Assembly: GCA_037445025.1 (NCBI GenBank)
Contig: JBBILI010000024.1
Span: forward strand, 1-64,000
DNA length: 64,000 nucleotides
Source of the DNA: CAIQQQ01 sp037445025
GTDB taxonomy: Bacteria; Pseudomonadota; Alphaproteobacteria; Acetobacterales; Acetobacteraceae
Direction: 5' to 3'
A model generated the notes under the pieces. The model searched no databases, was not told the DNA's origin, and was given only the letters and a program-made list of their open reading frames with translations. The position numbers and the translations under genes are program-made. Shown here in pieces: positions 1 through 9,419 of this stretch. How positions within the stretch are numbered: the first letter of the stretch is position 1; every line of letters starts with the position of its first letter.

Positions 1-1
1 G

Positions 2-499
2 GTTTTGGGTGGGTGGGGGTTGCGGGGGGTGTTGGGTCGGTCGTTGGTGTTTCTGGTTTATCGGCGGCTGGCGGTGATTGAGCGGGGGATGGCGGGGCTG
101 GTGGCTCGGTTTGGGTCGGGTCGGTTGGCTCGGTGGTCGGATCGGCGGCGGGGTCGGGTGGATTGGGAGGATGGGGTTTCGCGGGAGCGTCGTGTGGTGG
201 TTCGGGTGTGGCCGACGGGGTTTGGCTGGCTGGTTCGGGCGGCGGCGTATGAGGCGGTTGGATTTGGGTCTCAGCTTCGCGCGATTCTGATGGAGCCGGA
301 GATGGTGGCGTTGCTGCGGGCGGCGCCGCAGGCGGGGCGGCTGTTGCGGCCGTTGTGTCGGATGTTGGCGGTGGAGGCGGAGGTCTTGCGGCCGGTGGTG
401 GAAGCTGCGGTTGTGGAAGTGGTGGTGGAGCCGGTGCTGTCTGCGGGTGTGATGGCAGGTTTGGTGGGAGCGGTGGCCTCGCCGTTTTCAACGGCCTGA
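2..499 (+). CDS. Hypothetical protein, 5' truncated by the window edge
   Basis: The frame is open from the first bases and ends with TGA at 497-499, so only the C-terminal part (about 165 residues) is visible. The first possible start inside the window is TTG at 5. The most protein-like stretch is around residues 85-125, with FGSQLRAIL, an acidic turn and then LLRPLCRMLAVE. From memory, a similar block occurs in short uncharacterised Acetobacteraceae proteins, but I cannot verify this. The coding strand is extremely G-rich and uses many GGG, CGG and GTG codons. No catalytic motif, signal peptide or membrane segment is obvious. Function unknown. Confidence 0.45.
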   Translation, partial: VLGGWGLRGVLGRSLVFLVYRRLAVIERGMAGLVARFGSGRLARWSDRRRGRVDWEDGVSRERRVVVRVWPTGFGWLVRAAAYEAVGFGSQLRAILMEPEMVALLRAAPQAGRLLRPLCRMLAVEAEVLRPVVEAAVVEVVVEPVLSAGVMAGLVGAVASPFSTA

Positions 500-621
500 T
501 GCGTGGTGCTTTTTGGCACGACCCTAATGTTCCGCCTTACCAACGACGCTGACCGCAGGCGGGGGTGCTATCACTTCGACGGACCCTGCCGTGGAGCGCG
601 TCAGCCAGACGAAAGTTTTTT

Positions 622-645
622 GGTTCTTTTTTTCAAAAAAGAACC
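622..645 (+). repeat. Dispersed hairpin element, copy A (right half only)
   Basis: An 11-bp perfect inverted repeat (GGTTC-T6 paired with A6-GAACC, 2-nt loop) is preceded by AGTTTTTT. It matches the right half of the composite elements at 13957, 31016, 34504 and 55179. It lies in the 148-nt gap between the left-end gene and the convergent DUF3297 gene, 3 nt from the latter's stop codon. T-runs on both strands make it plausible as a bidirectional terminator. Confidence 0.75.
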
Positions 646-647
646 GC

Positions 648-896
648 TTAACCCTCACTATCCCTGAAATACACCTCCACCGTGCCTTGCACCTTCATCG
701 CCAAAGGCTGGCCTTTCCGGTCCACGGTGTTGCCGACGGAGAGTCGGACCCAGTTTTCGCTGATGCAGTATTCGACGACGTTGGTTTTTTCGACGCCTTT
801 GAAGCGCACGCCGACGCCGCGGCTGATGAGGGCTTCGTTGAAGAAGGGGCTGCGTGGGTCGGTGGAGAGGCGGTCGGGGAGGACGTCGTCAGACAT
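648..896 (-). CDS. DUF3297 family protein
   Basis: An 82-residue protein with the compact family pattern: LPDRLSTDPRSPFF near the N terminus, GVGVRFKGVEKTNV centrally and VGNTVDRKGQPL near the C terminus. Length and motif order match the DUF3297 family, which has no established function. It starts 12 nt after the purD stop on the same strand, so the two are probably co-transcribed. The 3' end abuts a terminator-like hairpin (622-645). Confidence 0.85.
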   Translation of the reverse strand: MSDDVLPDRLSTDPRSPFFNEALISRGVGVRFKGVEKTNVVEYCISENWVRLSVGNTVDRKGQPLAMKVQGTVEVYFRDSEG

Positions 897-908
897 GGGA
901 GACCTTTG

Positions 909-2177
909 TTACGGAAGGGCACGCCAGCCGATGTCGCGGCGGCAGAAGCCGTCGGGCCAAGCGATGGTGTCGATGGAGGTATAGGCGGAGGTTCGGGCCT
1001 CGGCCAGGGTGGGGGCGGTGGCGCAGACAGTGAGAACGCGGCCACCGTTGGAGACGAGGGTTCCGTTGCGGGTTTCGGTGCCGGCGTGGAAGATTTCGAC
1101 GTTGAGGATGGCGCGGGCGGTTTCGAGTTCGCCGATGGGTGTGTGTTTTTTGGGGTTGGCGGGGTAGCCGGTGGCGGCGAGGACGACGGCGATGGCGGCG
1201 CGGCTGTGCCAGCGGAGGTCGAAATGCTGGAGTTCACCTTCGCAGGCGGCGACGAGGGCGGAGAGCAGGTCTGATTTCAGGCGGAGCATGAGGATCTGGC
1301 ATTCGGGGTCGCCGAAGCGGACGTTGAATTCGATGAGTTTGGGGCCGGTTTCGGTGAGCATGAGGCCGGCGAAGAGGATGCCGCGGAAGGGGGTTCCGCG
1401 GGCGGCCATTTCGGTGAGGGCCGGGCGGATGATGCGGTCCATGGCGAAGGTTTCGAGGGTGGGGGTGAAGGCGGGGGCGGGGGCGTAGGCGCCCATGCCG
1501 CCGGTGTTGGGACCGGTGTCGCCGTCGCCGACGCGTTTGTGGTCCTGGGCGGAGCCGAGGGGGAGGGCGTTGGTGCCGTCGCAGAGGGCGAAGAAGGAGA
1601 TTTCTTCGCCGGTGAGGCATTCCTCGAGGACGATGGTGGTGCCGGAGGGGCCGAGGGTTTCGGATTCCATGAAGTCGTGGATGGCGGCGAGGGCTTCGGC
1701 TTCGGTGGTGGCGACGACGACGCCTTTGCCGGCGGCGAGGCCGTCGGCCTTGACGACGATGGGGGCGCCGCGGTGGCGGACGAAGGCGCGGGCGGCGTCG
1801 GCGTTGTCGAAGCGTTCCCATTTGGCGGTGGGGATGAGGGCTGCGTCGGCGATCTCCTTGGTGAAGATCTTGCTGCCTTCGAGCTGGGCGGCGGCGGCGG
1901 TGGGGCCGCAACAGGCAATGCCGGCTGCTGTCATGGCGTCGGTGAGGCCGGCGACGAGGGGGGCTTCGGGGCCGGGGACGACGAGGTCGATCTTGTGGGT
2001 GACGGCGAATTCGGTGAGGGCTGCGATGTCCATCACGCCGATGGAGACGAGCTTGGCCAGTTCGGCGATGCCGGGGTTGCCGGGGGCGCACCAGAGTTTG
2101 GTGAGGAGGGGGGAGGCTGAGAGCGCCCAGCAGAGGGCGTGTTCGCGTCCGCCGCTGCCGATGACCAGAACCCGCAT
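909..2177 (-). CDS. purD: Phosphoribosylamine-glycine ligase (GAR synthetase)
   Basis: PurD joins phosphoribosylamine and glycine with ATP, the second step of de novo purine synthesis, in the cytosol. The 422-residue product has the expected N-terminal MRVLVIGSGGREHALCW, then GPEAPLVAGLTD and a central ATP-grasp fold (GSKIFTKE; LVEFN-like metal-binding segment LIEFNVRFGDPE). I chose the ATG at 2177 because the family motif begins there and AGGAG lies 8 nt upstream; the frame is open about 50 codons further but that part is not homologous. It is divergent from xseA with only 34 nt between start codons, and DUF3297 follows 12 nt downstream. Confidence 0.96.
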   Translation of the reverse strand: MRVLVIGSGGREHALCWALSASPLLTKLWCAPGNPGIAELAKLVSIGVMDIAALTEFAVTHKIDLVVPGPEAPLVAGLTDAMTAAGIACCGPTAAAAQLEGSKIFTKEIADAALIPTAKWERFDNADAARAFVRHRGAPIVVKADGLAAGKGVVVATTEAEALAAIHDFMESETLGPSGTTIVLEECLTGEEISFFALCDGTNALPLGSAQDHKRVGDGDTGPNTGGMGAYAPAPAFTPTLETFAMDRIIRPALTEMAARGTPFRGILFAGLMLTETGPKLIEFNVRFGDPECQILMLRLKSDLLSALVAACEGELQHFDLRWHSRAAIAVVLAATGYPANPKKHTPIGELETARAILNVEIFHAGTETRNGTLVSNGGRVLTVCATAPTLAEARTSAYTSIDTIAWPDGFCRRDIGWRALP

Positions 2178-2211
2178 CGATTTTCTCCTGCTCGCCTTGT
2201 AGTCTGCGGCC

Positions 2212-3654
2212 ATGGCCGAGACCCAAAGCAATATTCCTGAATTCAGCGTCAGCGAGATTTCCGGTGCGGTGAAGCGCACGTTGGAGACCACGTTCGGCCG
2301 CATCCGCGTGCGCGGAGAACTGACGGAGGTCAAGCGTTACCCCTCGGGGCATATCTACTTTTCGTTGAAGGACGAGGGGGGGAAGCTGTCGGGGGTGGTG
2401 TGGAAGTCCTCCGTGGGGCGGCTGGGGATGCAGCCGGAGAACGGGGTGGAGGTGATCTGCCAGGGCAAGATCTCGGCGTATGGGGATCGGTCGAGCTATC
2501 AGCTGATTGTGGAGCGGATGGATTTTGCCGGGGCGGGGGCGCTGCTGGCGAAGATCGAGGCGCTGCGGGTGCGGCTGATGGCGGAGGGGCTGTTCGATGC
2601 CGGGCGCAAGCGGGCGCTGCCGATGCTGCCGGAGGTGATCGGGGTGGTGACGAGCCCGCAGGGCGCGGTGATTCAGGATATCCGCACCACGATCACGCGG
2701 CGGTTTCCGCGGGCGTTGCTGCTGTGGCCGGTGCCGGTGCAGGGCGAAGGCGCCGCGGCGGCGATCGCGGCGGCGATTGACGGATTTTCCAATATCCGCC
2801 CAGGCGGCCCGGTTCCGCGGCCGGATGTGGTGATCGTGGCGCGGGGAGGCGGGTCATTGGAAGACCTGATGGCGTTCAACGACGAGGCGGTGGTGCGGGC
2901 GGCGGCGGCTTCGACGATTCCTTTGATTTCAGCTGTCGGGCACGAGACGGACACGACGCTGATCGATTTCGCTTCGGACCGGCGGGCGCCGACGCCGACG
3001 GCGGCCGCCGAGATGGCGATTCCGGCGCGGGCGGAGCTGCTGGCGGATCTGCTGCAGAAGGCGGCGCGGCTGGCGGGGTCGCTGAACCGGATTGTGCAGG
3101 AGCGGCGGCTGCGGCTGCAGCGGGCGGAGCGGGGCCTGCCGGATCTGCCGGCGCTGGCGGGGGCGGCGCGGCAGCGGCTGGAGGATCGGGCGACGCGGCT
3201 GCAGCTGGCGCTGCCGGGGCTGATTGCGGCGGCGCGGACGAAGCTTGCCGATCGTGGGCTCAGGCTGCGGCTGGCGTTGCCGAATGTGGTGACGGCGCGG
3301 CGGTCGCGACTGGCGCTGGAGGGGGAGCGGTTGCGGTCGGCGTTGCGGCACACCACGTCGCGCCGGGCGGCGGCAGGGGCGCGGGTGCTGCCGCGACTGA
3401 CCGATGCGGCGCTGCGGGCGAAGCTGCGGGAATCACAGGCGCGGCTGGAGGGGGTGGCGGCGCGGCTGGAATCGGTGTCGCACAAGGCGGTGCTGGCGCG
3501 CGGGTATGCGATGGTGTTCGACGGCAAGGGCGTGGCGTTGACGACGGCTGCGAGCGTGCGGCCCGGGGCGGCGCTACGGATCGATTTCGCCGATGGTCCT
3601 GTGCGGGCGACGGCTTCCGGCGGGCCGATGCGGCAGGGGGCGTTACCGCTGTAG
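2212..3654 (+). CDS. xseA: Exodeoxyribonuclease VII large subunit
   Basis: XseA is the catalytic large subunit of exonuclease VII, which degrades single-stranded DNA together with XseB. The 480 residues include an N-terminal OB-fold (about 10-105) and the exonuclease domain with GVVTSPQGAVIQDI, ARGGGSLEDLMAFND and AVGHETDTTLIDFASD (about 145-265), followed by a long Ala/Arg/Leu-rich helical region (about 265-420) typical of the family coiled coil. The last 12 nt overlap the convergent DUF296 gene. xseB is not in the window. Confidence 0.96.
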   Translation: MAETQSNIPEFSVSEISGAVKRTLETTFGRIRVRGELTEVKRYPSGHIYFSLKDEGGKLSGVVWKSSVGRLGMQPENGVEVICQGKISAYGDRSSYQLIVERMDFAGAGALLAKIEALRVRLMAEGLFDAGRKRALPMLPEVIGVVTSPQGAVIQDIRTTITRRFPRALLLWPVPVQGEGAAAAIAAAIDGFSNIRPGGPVPRPDVVIVARGGGSLEDLMAFNDEAVVRAAAASTIPLISAVGHETDTTLIDFASDRRAPTPTAAAEMAIPARAELLADLLQKAARLAGSLNRIVQERRLRLQRAERGLPDLPALAGAARQRLEDRATRLQLALPGLIAAARTKLADRGLRLRLALPNVVTARRSRLALEGERLRSALRHTTSRRAAAGARVLPRLTDAALRAKLRESQARLEGVAARLESVSHKAVLARGYAMVFDGKGVALTTAASVRPGAALRIDFADGPVRATASGGPMRQGALPL

Positions 3655-4521
3655 CGGTTCGAGGACGATTTCGACCGTCATCAGCACTGGGTTGGCGCCG
3701 CGGCGCAGGCGGCCTTCGGAGAGGCGGCCGGTGTAGTCGACCAGGGCGACGTCGAGCTCGGCCGTTCCGTGTTGAATGAGGCCGTTGCGGACATACATCT
3801 CGGTGGCGAAGGACTCGATCTGCGTGCCGTCCGCGTAATCCGCGCCGATGATGCTGGCAACGCCGCCGTGCAGCCGCGCGCTGGTGATGCTGTGGTGACC
3901 GCAGAAGGCTTCGAGCGTGCCGCAGAGGTCCTGGTTGGGGCGCAGCCGGAGGGCGAAGCAGGGCGTGCCTTCGCCTGCGCGTGTGTGCGGCACCGGTGCG
4001 AACAGGGTGAAGTTGGTTTCGGGGTCCGGGCGCTGTTCGAAGGCGGCGCCGTGGAGCAGCCAGATCTGCGCGGTGACGGGTTCGGCAATGACGGTTTCGG
4101 CCGGGAGGATATGGCCGCCGCGGCGGGCGCCGTCGGCTTCGGTCCAGAAGGCGTGGCAGTGCAGGAAGGGCGCGCCGTCGCGCGGGCCGAAGGTGATGCA
4201 GCCGTCGCGCAGGGCGGCGGTGCCGTGGGGGGTGAAGGTTTCGCTGTAATTGGCGGCGTGGCTTGGGTCGGGCGGCAGGGAGGGGATGACGTAGGCGAGC
4301 GGGGCGAAACCGCCGCCGGCGATGGACATGACGGCCGATTCGGCGCCGTGATGGGTGACCGTGCGGTGGACCGACTCCAGCAGGGACAGGCCGGCGGGCA
4401 GGATCGTCTCGACCAACCGGCCCTGGGCTTGGACCGCGACGATGCGCGGTTCGAGCGGCGGGCCAGGCTGGGCGATGCGGCGGTGAGGTTCGAGACGCGG
4501 CGTCATCAGGGCATTAGGCAC
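3643..4521 (-). CDS. PCC/DUF296-type domain protein
   Basis: A 292-residue protein that appears to contain two tandem PCC (plants and prokaryotes conserved, DUF296) modules. The halves around residues 50-140 and 180-290 each have an HG/HCHAF or LHGG segment, as in LHCHAFW near 120 and RLHGGVASIIGADY near 220. DUF296 proteins bind DNA or have unknown roles; a specific function here is not known. The GTG at 4521 begins 3 nt after the TSUP gene stop, so the pair is probably one transcript; an ATG at 4506 is an alternative start. Its 3' end overlaps xseA by 12 nt. Confidence 0.65.
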   Translation of the reverse strand: MPNALMTPRLEPHRRIAQPGPPLEPRIVAVQAQGRLVETILPAGLSLLESVHRTVTHHGAESAVMSIAGGGFAPLAYVIPSLPPDPSHAANYSETFTPHGTAALRDGCITFGPRDGAPFLHCHAFWTEADGARRGGHILPAETVIAEPVTAQIWLLHGAAFEQRPDPETNFTLFAPVPHTRAGEGTPCFALRLRPNQDLCGTLEAFCGHHSITSARLHGGVASIIGADYADGTQIESFATEMYVRNGLIQHGTAELDVALVDYTGRLSEGRLRRGANPVLMTVEIVLEPLQR

Positions 4522-4524
4522 GTC

Positions 4525-5367
4525 TCAGGCCGTCAGCGCTATCCCCGAGACCAGGAGCGTGGCGTTCAGAACAAGGGAGAACTGGCGGTCGCTCAGCAGG
4601 CGGAACACGCCGAGACCGAGGAAGGTGCCGAGCAGCGAGCCCGGCAGGTAGGACAGGCTTTCCAGGGTCAGCCCCGGCGCGCCGTGCGGGCGCATCCCCG
4701 CGATGCAGAGCAGTGCGAGGATCTGCAGCACGAAGATGCAGGGCTGGAACACGCCGCGCTGGCGGTTCTTGTCCCAGCCGCGCAGCCCGCAGCGCACCGA
4801 GATCATGGCGCCGGCGAAGCCGCAGAACCCGCCAAGAATGCCGGCGAGGGTGCCGAAATACACGTCGCCCAGCAGCGTGGGGTTGCGCAGCACGACCGGC
4901 TTGCGGACGACCTAGTAGATCGCCCAGGCGGCCAGCCCGACGCCGAGGATCTGGAGATAGATTCCGGTCTGCAGATGCACCAGCAGATAGGCGCCGATGG
5001 GAACGCCGGCGCAGGCCGGGATGAGGAAGGGCAGCAGGGCCGGGATGTCGATGCTGCGGCGGATGGACCAGATTGCGAGCGCCTGGTTGGCGATGCTGCA
5101 CAGCATGATGATCTGCACGACCTGCAGCGGGTCTGGCAGCAGGTGGAACAGGAAGGCCCCCGCCATGGCGGCAAAGGCGAACCCGGCGATGCTGGAGGCG
5201 AAGGCGGCGATGACGACGGCGAGCACCGGCGCCGTGGCGCCGAGCGACAGGTGGCTGGGCGTGTGGAGGGCGGCGAATCCGGCGCTGGCCAGGGTGGCGA
5301 GGCCGAGCAGGGCGAGATGGGAGGGCGAGAGGACAAGGCGGCTGGTCGTGGCGCTGGCTCGCGGCAT
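4525..5367 (-). pseudogene. TauE/SafE (TSUP) family permease interrupted by an in-frame TAG
   Basis: Reading from ATG 5367 (AGGAG 8 nt upstream) gives 151 residues of a hydrophobic TSUP anion exporter, then TAG at 4912-4914. Translation continues in the same frame with no gap to TGA at 4525, adding VVRKPVVLRN and then DVYFGTLAGILGGFCG, the glycine-rich second TSUP repeat. The full reading frame is 281 codons, a normal TSUP length of 7-9 membrane segments. A single base change or a sequencing error would explain the interruption. The stop falls at the loop between the two halves. It precedes the DUF296 gene by 3 nt. Confidence 0.8.
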
Positions 5368-5512
5368 GGCACGCTCCTGTGTGGCGATGCCGCAGGATCA
5401 CCGTTGCTGCGCTGCACCGATGTGAGGGAGCTCACAGGCTCGTTGCGAAATCGGCTATGTCATACGAATGGGCTTGGGGGTTCGCCACCCACCGCAGGCT
5501 CGCGCGGCACTT

Positions 5513-5539
5513 GGTGGGCGGCGCAAGGGCTTGCCCACC
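5513..5539. terminator. Hairpin downstream of the Lrp-type regulator
   Basis: A 7-bp inverted repeat, GGTGGGC / GCCCACC, with a 13-nt loop lies immediately after the regulator's TAG stop (5540-5542). It is GC-rich without a clear U-tract, so termination is only suggested. Confidence 0.4.
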
Positions 5540-6070
5540 CTACGGGGGGAGCGGGGCGCAGACCGCTGATAGATCGATCACCTTTTCGCTGCGTTTGTGA
5601 TACAGATGCGTCAGCATGGTGGGTGTGCCTTGCTTGACGGTTTCCATCACGGGGTAGGAGTGGGTCTGGCGGATGCCCGGGACCTCGGCCAGCGCCTCGC
5701 CGAGGAAGGCGCGGTAGGCGGCCATGTCGGCGACACGGACCTTCAGCAGATAGTCGAACCCGCCGGCGACCATGTGGCATTCCTCGATTTCGGGAATGCG
5801 CGCGACCGCCGCGCGGAACTGCTCGAAGGCTTCGCGCGAGACGCGTTCCAGCGAGACCTCGATGAAGGCGAGCAGGCCGAGACCGACCGCGGCGCCGTCG
5901 ATGGCGGCGGCGTAGCCGGTGATCACGCCGGCGGCTTCGAGGCCGCGCACCCGTTCGGTGCAGGCGGTGCCGCTGAGGCCGACGTCGCGGGCGAGGGCGG
6001 AGAGCGCCATCCGGCCGTCCTTCTGCAGGGCGTCAAGGATGGCGATGTCGATGGCATCGAGCGGTTTCAT
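5540..6070 (-). CDS. Lrp/AsnC-family transcriptional regulator, probable PutR
   Basis: A 176-residue Lrp-type regulator: N-terminal winged helix-turn-helix (IDIAILDALQKDGRMALSALARDVGLS, residues 7-33) and a C-terminal RAM/AsnC effector-binding domain (about 75-150, with GGFDYLLKVRV). Its ATG lies 2 nt after the putA stop on the same strand, so the two genes form an operon. In other alphaproteobacteria an Lrp-type PutR activates putA in response to proline; the same role is inferred here. The usual layout is divergent, so the downstream placement is a little unusual. The C terminus (about 155-176) extends past the usual Lrp length. Confidence 0.88.
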   Translation of the reverse strand: MKPLDAIDIAILDALQKDGRMALSALARDVGLSGTACTERVRGLEAAGVITGYAAAIDGAAVGLGLLAFIEVSLERVSREAFEQFRAAVARIPEIEECHMVAGGFDYLLKVRVADMAAYRAFLGEALAEVPGIRQTHSYPVMETVKQGTPTMLTHLYHKRSEKVIDLSAVCAPLPP

Positions 6071-6072
6071 GG

Positions 6073-9000
6073 TCAGGCTTCCGCCAGGCTGAGCAGGCTG
6101 GCGTTGCCGCCGGCGGCGGCGGTGTTGGTGCTGATGCAGCGCTCCTGCAGCAGGCGCCAGACGGGGTAGGTGCCGTCAGGGTTGGCGACGATGACCGGCA
6201 CGATCGGGCCGGGGCGGTTGGCCAGGCGCTCGCGCAGGACGCGCAGCTCGGGGCCGGTCGCGTCGGTCAGCACCGCGTCGGCATGTTCTAGGCTGTCGGT
6301 CGCGTCGCAGCCGGCGGCCAGGATGGCGGCGTATTGCCGCTGGCTGTGTTCTTCGGTGCGGGCATCACGCGCCACCCGGCCGCGCGGGTGCAGTGCGAGG
6401 ATGTTGGTCTCGCCGGTGGGACCGGGCAGCGGCAGGCGGGCGGGGGTGGTGGGATGGCTGTCGCGCACCAGGCGGTGCAGGATCAGCGGCCCGCCGGCTT
6501 TCGGTCCGGTACCGGACAGACCTTCGCCGCCGAAGGGCTGCACGCCGACGACGGCGCCGACGATGTTGCGATTGACGTAGATGTTGCCGGCGCGGATGCG
6601 CTGGGTGATCGTCTGCACCGTCGCGTCGATACGGGTGTGGATGCCGTGGGTGAGGCCGTAGCCGGCGGCGTTGAGACGATCTATCAGCGCATCGAGCTGG
6701 TTTGCCTGCCAGCGGACCACGTGCAGCACCGGGCCGAAGATTTCGGTCTGCGGCAGCGTGTCCAGCGTGACATGCAGCAGGGTGGGGGCGACGAAGCCGC
6801 CGGTCGGCGGCACCGGGCCGGGCTTCACGCCGTGGCTGGCGAGGGCGGCCAGCAGGGTGTCGCGGGCGGCGGCGTCGATGACCGGGCCGATATCGGTGGC
6901 GAGCACGGCCGGGTCGCCCAGGCGAAGTTGGGCCATGGCGCCGCGGAGCATCTCCAGCACGTGGTCGGCGATGTCCTCCTGCAGGCAGAGGATGCGCAGC
7001 GCCGAGCAGCGCTGGCCGGCGGAATCGAAGGCGGAGGTGATGACGTCGGCCACCACCTGTTCGGGCTGGGCGGTGCTGTCGACGATCATGGCGTTGAGGC
7101 CGCCGGTTTCGGCGATCAGCACAGGATCGTCGGTGCGGGCGGCGAGCTGGCGGTTGATGAGGCGGGCAACCTCGGTGGAGCCGGTGAACATGACACCGGC
7201 GATGCGCGGATCGGCCACCAGAGCGGCGCCGATGGTCTCGCCGGGGCCGGGGAGCAGTTGCAGGGCCGTGGCGGGGATGCCGGCCCGGTGGGCGAGACGG
7301 ACGGCATGCCGCGCGATCAGCGGGGTCTGTTCCGCGGGCTTGGCCAGCACAGGGTTGCCGGCGGCGAGGGCTGCGGCAATCTGGCCGGTGAAGATGGCGA
7401 GCGGGAAGTTCCACGGGCTGATGCAGACCACCGGGCCGATCGGGGTGGAACCCGCCAGCTCCTGGCGGGCGGTGACGGCGTAGAAGCGGCAGAAATCGAC
7501 GGCCTCGCGCAGTTCGTTCACGGCATTGGCCATGGTTTTGCCGGCCTCGCGCACCAGCAGCGCGAGCAGGGTGGGCGTGTCGGCCTCCAGGGCCGCGGCC
7601 CAGGCTTCGAGGGCTTTGGATCGTTCTGCCAGCGATGCGGGCCAGGCGGCGGCGGCGATGGCGGCGTGGGCTTCGGCTTCTGTTGCTTCCTCGATATATC
7701 CGATGATCTCGCCGGTGGCGGGATTGTGGATCGGCTGGCCTGCGGGATCGCCGTGGAGGAGCGGGGTGGATGCGATCTCCGTGGCGAGGCGGGAGAGGGT
7801 TGCTTCGTCGGCGAGGTCGATGCCGGCGGCGTTTCGGCGGCCGGGGAGAAGATCGGAGGGGCGCGGAATCGCCGGGTGCGGCGTGCCGCCATGGCCGAGC
7901 GCGATGGCGACGGGATCGGCCACCAGCCGGTCGAGGTCGACGGCGGGATCGACGATCTGATTCACAAACGATGTGTTGGCGCCGTTCTCCAGCAGACGGC
8001 GCACGAGATAGGCCAGCAGCGTCTCGTGCGGGCCGACCGGGGCGTAGATGCGGCAGGCGCGGGTGGGGCCGACGATGCCGTCATACACCGCCTCGCCCAT
8101 GCCGTGCAGGCACTGGAACTCATAGTCGGCGGAACCGGCCAGGGTCTCGATGGTGGCGATGGTCAGCGCGTTGTGGGTGGCGAACTGGGGGTAGATCGCC
8201 TGCGGGGCGGCGAGCATGGCCCGCGCGCAGGCGATGTAGGAGACGTCGGTGTGCGCCTTGCGGGTGAAGACGGGATAGTCCGACATCCCCGCCACCTGCG
8301 CCGCCTTGATCTCGCTGTCCCAATAGGCGCCTTTGACGAGGCGGACCATGAGGCGGTGGCCGGTGCGGGTGCCGAGCTCGGCCAGCACGTCGATCACCGC
8401 GCGGGCGCGCTTGCCGTAGGCCTGCACGACGAAGCCGATGCCGTTCCAGCCGGCGAAGGCGGGGTCGGTGGCCAGGGCTTCGAGAATGTCGAGCGAGAGA
8501 TCCAGCCGGTCGGTCTCCTCGGCGTCGATGTTGAAGCCGATGTCGTGGGCGCGGGCGAGTTCCAGCAGGGCGCGGACACGGGGCAGCAGCTCGGCCATGA
8601 CGGTGGCGCGCTGGGCGCGGCTATAGCTTGGGTGCAGGGCGGAGAGCTTGACGGAGATGCCGGGCCCACCGATCACGCCGCGGCGGGCGGACTGGCGGCC
8701 GATGGCACCGATCGCCTCGGCGTAGGCGCGGAAATAGCGGTCGGCGTCGGCCGCCGTCACCGCGGCCTCGCCCAGCATGTCGTAGGAGAAGCGGTAGCCG
8801 CGGGCCTCGCGCGGGCCTGCGTGTTCCAACGCGTCGGCGATGGTCTGGCCGGTGACGAACTGGCGGCCCAGCAGCCGCACCGCGAGATCGGCGGCGGCGC
8901 GGACCACCGGGGCGCCGGTGCGGGCCAGCAGGCCGGTCAGCGCCGCGCCGAGGCCTTCGCTGGATTGAGGCACCAGCCGGCCGGTCAGCAGCAGGCCCCA

Positions 9001-9402
9001 GGCGGTGGCGTTGACGAACAGCGAGGGGGAATGGCCGACATGGGAGGCCCAGTCGCCATGGCCGAGCTTGTCGGCGATCAGCCGGTCGCGGGTGGCGGCG
9101 TCGGGCACGCGCAGCAGCGCCTCGGCGAGGCACATCAGCGCCACGCCCTCGGCGCTGGAGAGGGAGAATTCGTGCATCAACGCATCAACACCGGAAGCGT
9201 TGCGGCGGGCGTGGCGGACATTGCCGGCCAGCGCGCGGGCGCGGGCCTGGGCCTGTTCGAGCTGGGCGGGGGACAGCGCCGCCTCGTGCGCGAGATCGAG
9301 CACGATCGTCTCGGGCGCCCGCAGCCGGGCGGCCACGGCCTGGCGGAGCGGTGGCAGAGGGGCTGCGAGTCCGAAGTCGGGGCCATGCCAGGAAGCGGTC
9401 AT
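6073..9402 (-). CDS. putA: Bifunctional proline dehydrogenase / L-glutamate gamma-semialdehyde dehydrogenase
   Basis: PutA oxidises proline to glutamate in two steps, using FAD and NAD+. The 1109 residues hold an N-terminal helical arm and PRODH barrel (about 130-480; ISVKLSALHPSYSRAQ, FNIDAEETDRLDLSLD, RLVKGAYWDSEIK, QFATHN) and an aldehyde dehydrogenase module (about 540-1000; FPLAIFTGQ, ETGGLNAMIV, and SAGQRCSALR with catalytic Cys799), plus a C-terminal extension. It lacks the N-terminal ribbon-helix-helix of trifunctional PutA, so it cannot repress its own gene. This fits the Lrp-type regulator gene 2 nt downstream. The promoter should lie in the 86 nt upstream (9403-9488). Confidence 0.96.
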   Translation of the reverse strand: MTASWHGPDFGLAAPLPPLRQAVAARLRAPETIVLDLAHEAALSPAQLEQAQARARALAGNVRHARRNASGVDALMHEFSLSSAEGVALMCLAEALLRVPDAATRDRLIADKLGHGDWASHVGHSPSLFVNATAWGLLLTGRLVPQSSEGLGAALTGLLARTGAPVVRAAADLAVRLLGRQFVTGQTIADALEHAGPREARGYRFSYDMLGEAAVTAADADRYFRAYAEAIGAIGRQSARRGVIGGPGISVKLSALHPSYSRAQRATVMAELLPRVRALLELARAHDIGFNIDAEETDRLDLSLDILEALATDPAFAGWNGIGFVVQAYGKRARAVIDVLAELGTRTGHRLMVRLVKGAYWDSEIKAAQVAGMSDYPVFTRKAHTDVSYIACARAMLAAPQAIYPQFATHNALTIATIETLAGSADYEFQCLHGMGEAVYDGIVGPTRACRIYAPVGPHETLLAYLVRRLLENGANTSFVNQIVDPAVDLDRLVADPVAIALGHGGTPHPAIPRPSDLLPGRRNAAGIDLADEATLSRLATEIASTPLLHGDPAGQPIHNPATGEIIGYIEEATEAEAHAAIAAAAWPASLAERSKALEAWAAALEADTPTLLALLVREAGKTMANAVNELREAVDFCRFYAVTARQELAGSTPIGPVVCISPWNFPLAIFTGQIAAALAAGNPVLAKPAEQTPLIARHAVRLAHRAGIPATALQLLPGPGETIGAALVADPRIAGVMFTGSTEVARLINRQLAARTDDPVLIAETGGLNAMIVDSTAQPEQVVADVITSAFDSAGQRCSALRILCLQEDIADHVLEMLRGAMAQLRLGDPAVLATDIGPVIDAAARDTLLAALASHGVKPGPVPPTGGFVAPTLLHVTLDTLPQTEIFGPVLHVVRWQANQLDALIDRLNAAGYGLTHGIHTRIDATVQTITQRIRAGNIYVNRNIVGAVVGVQPFGGEGLSGTGPKAGGPLILHRLVRDSHPTTPARLPLPGPTGETNILALHPRGRVARDARTEEHSQRQYAAILAAGCDATDSLEHADAVLTDATGPELRVLRERLANRPGPIVPVIVANPDGTYPVWRLLQERCISTNTAAAGGNASLLSLAEA

Positions 9403-9419
9403 GCGGGAGGGTCCGGATT

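Noticed and set aside
3769..5637. 622-codon plus-strand open frame opposite the DUF296 and TSUP genes
   Set aside because: Antisense shadow; the minus-strand frames carry recognisable families.
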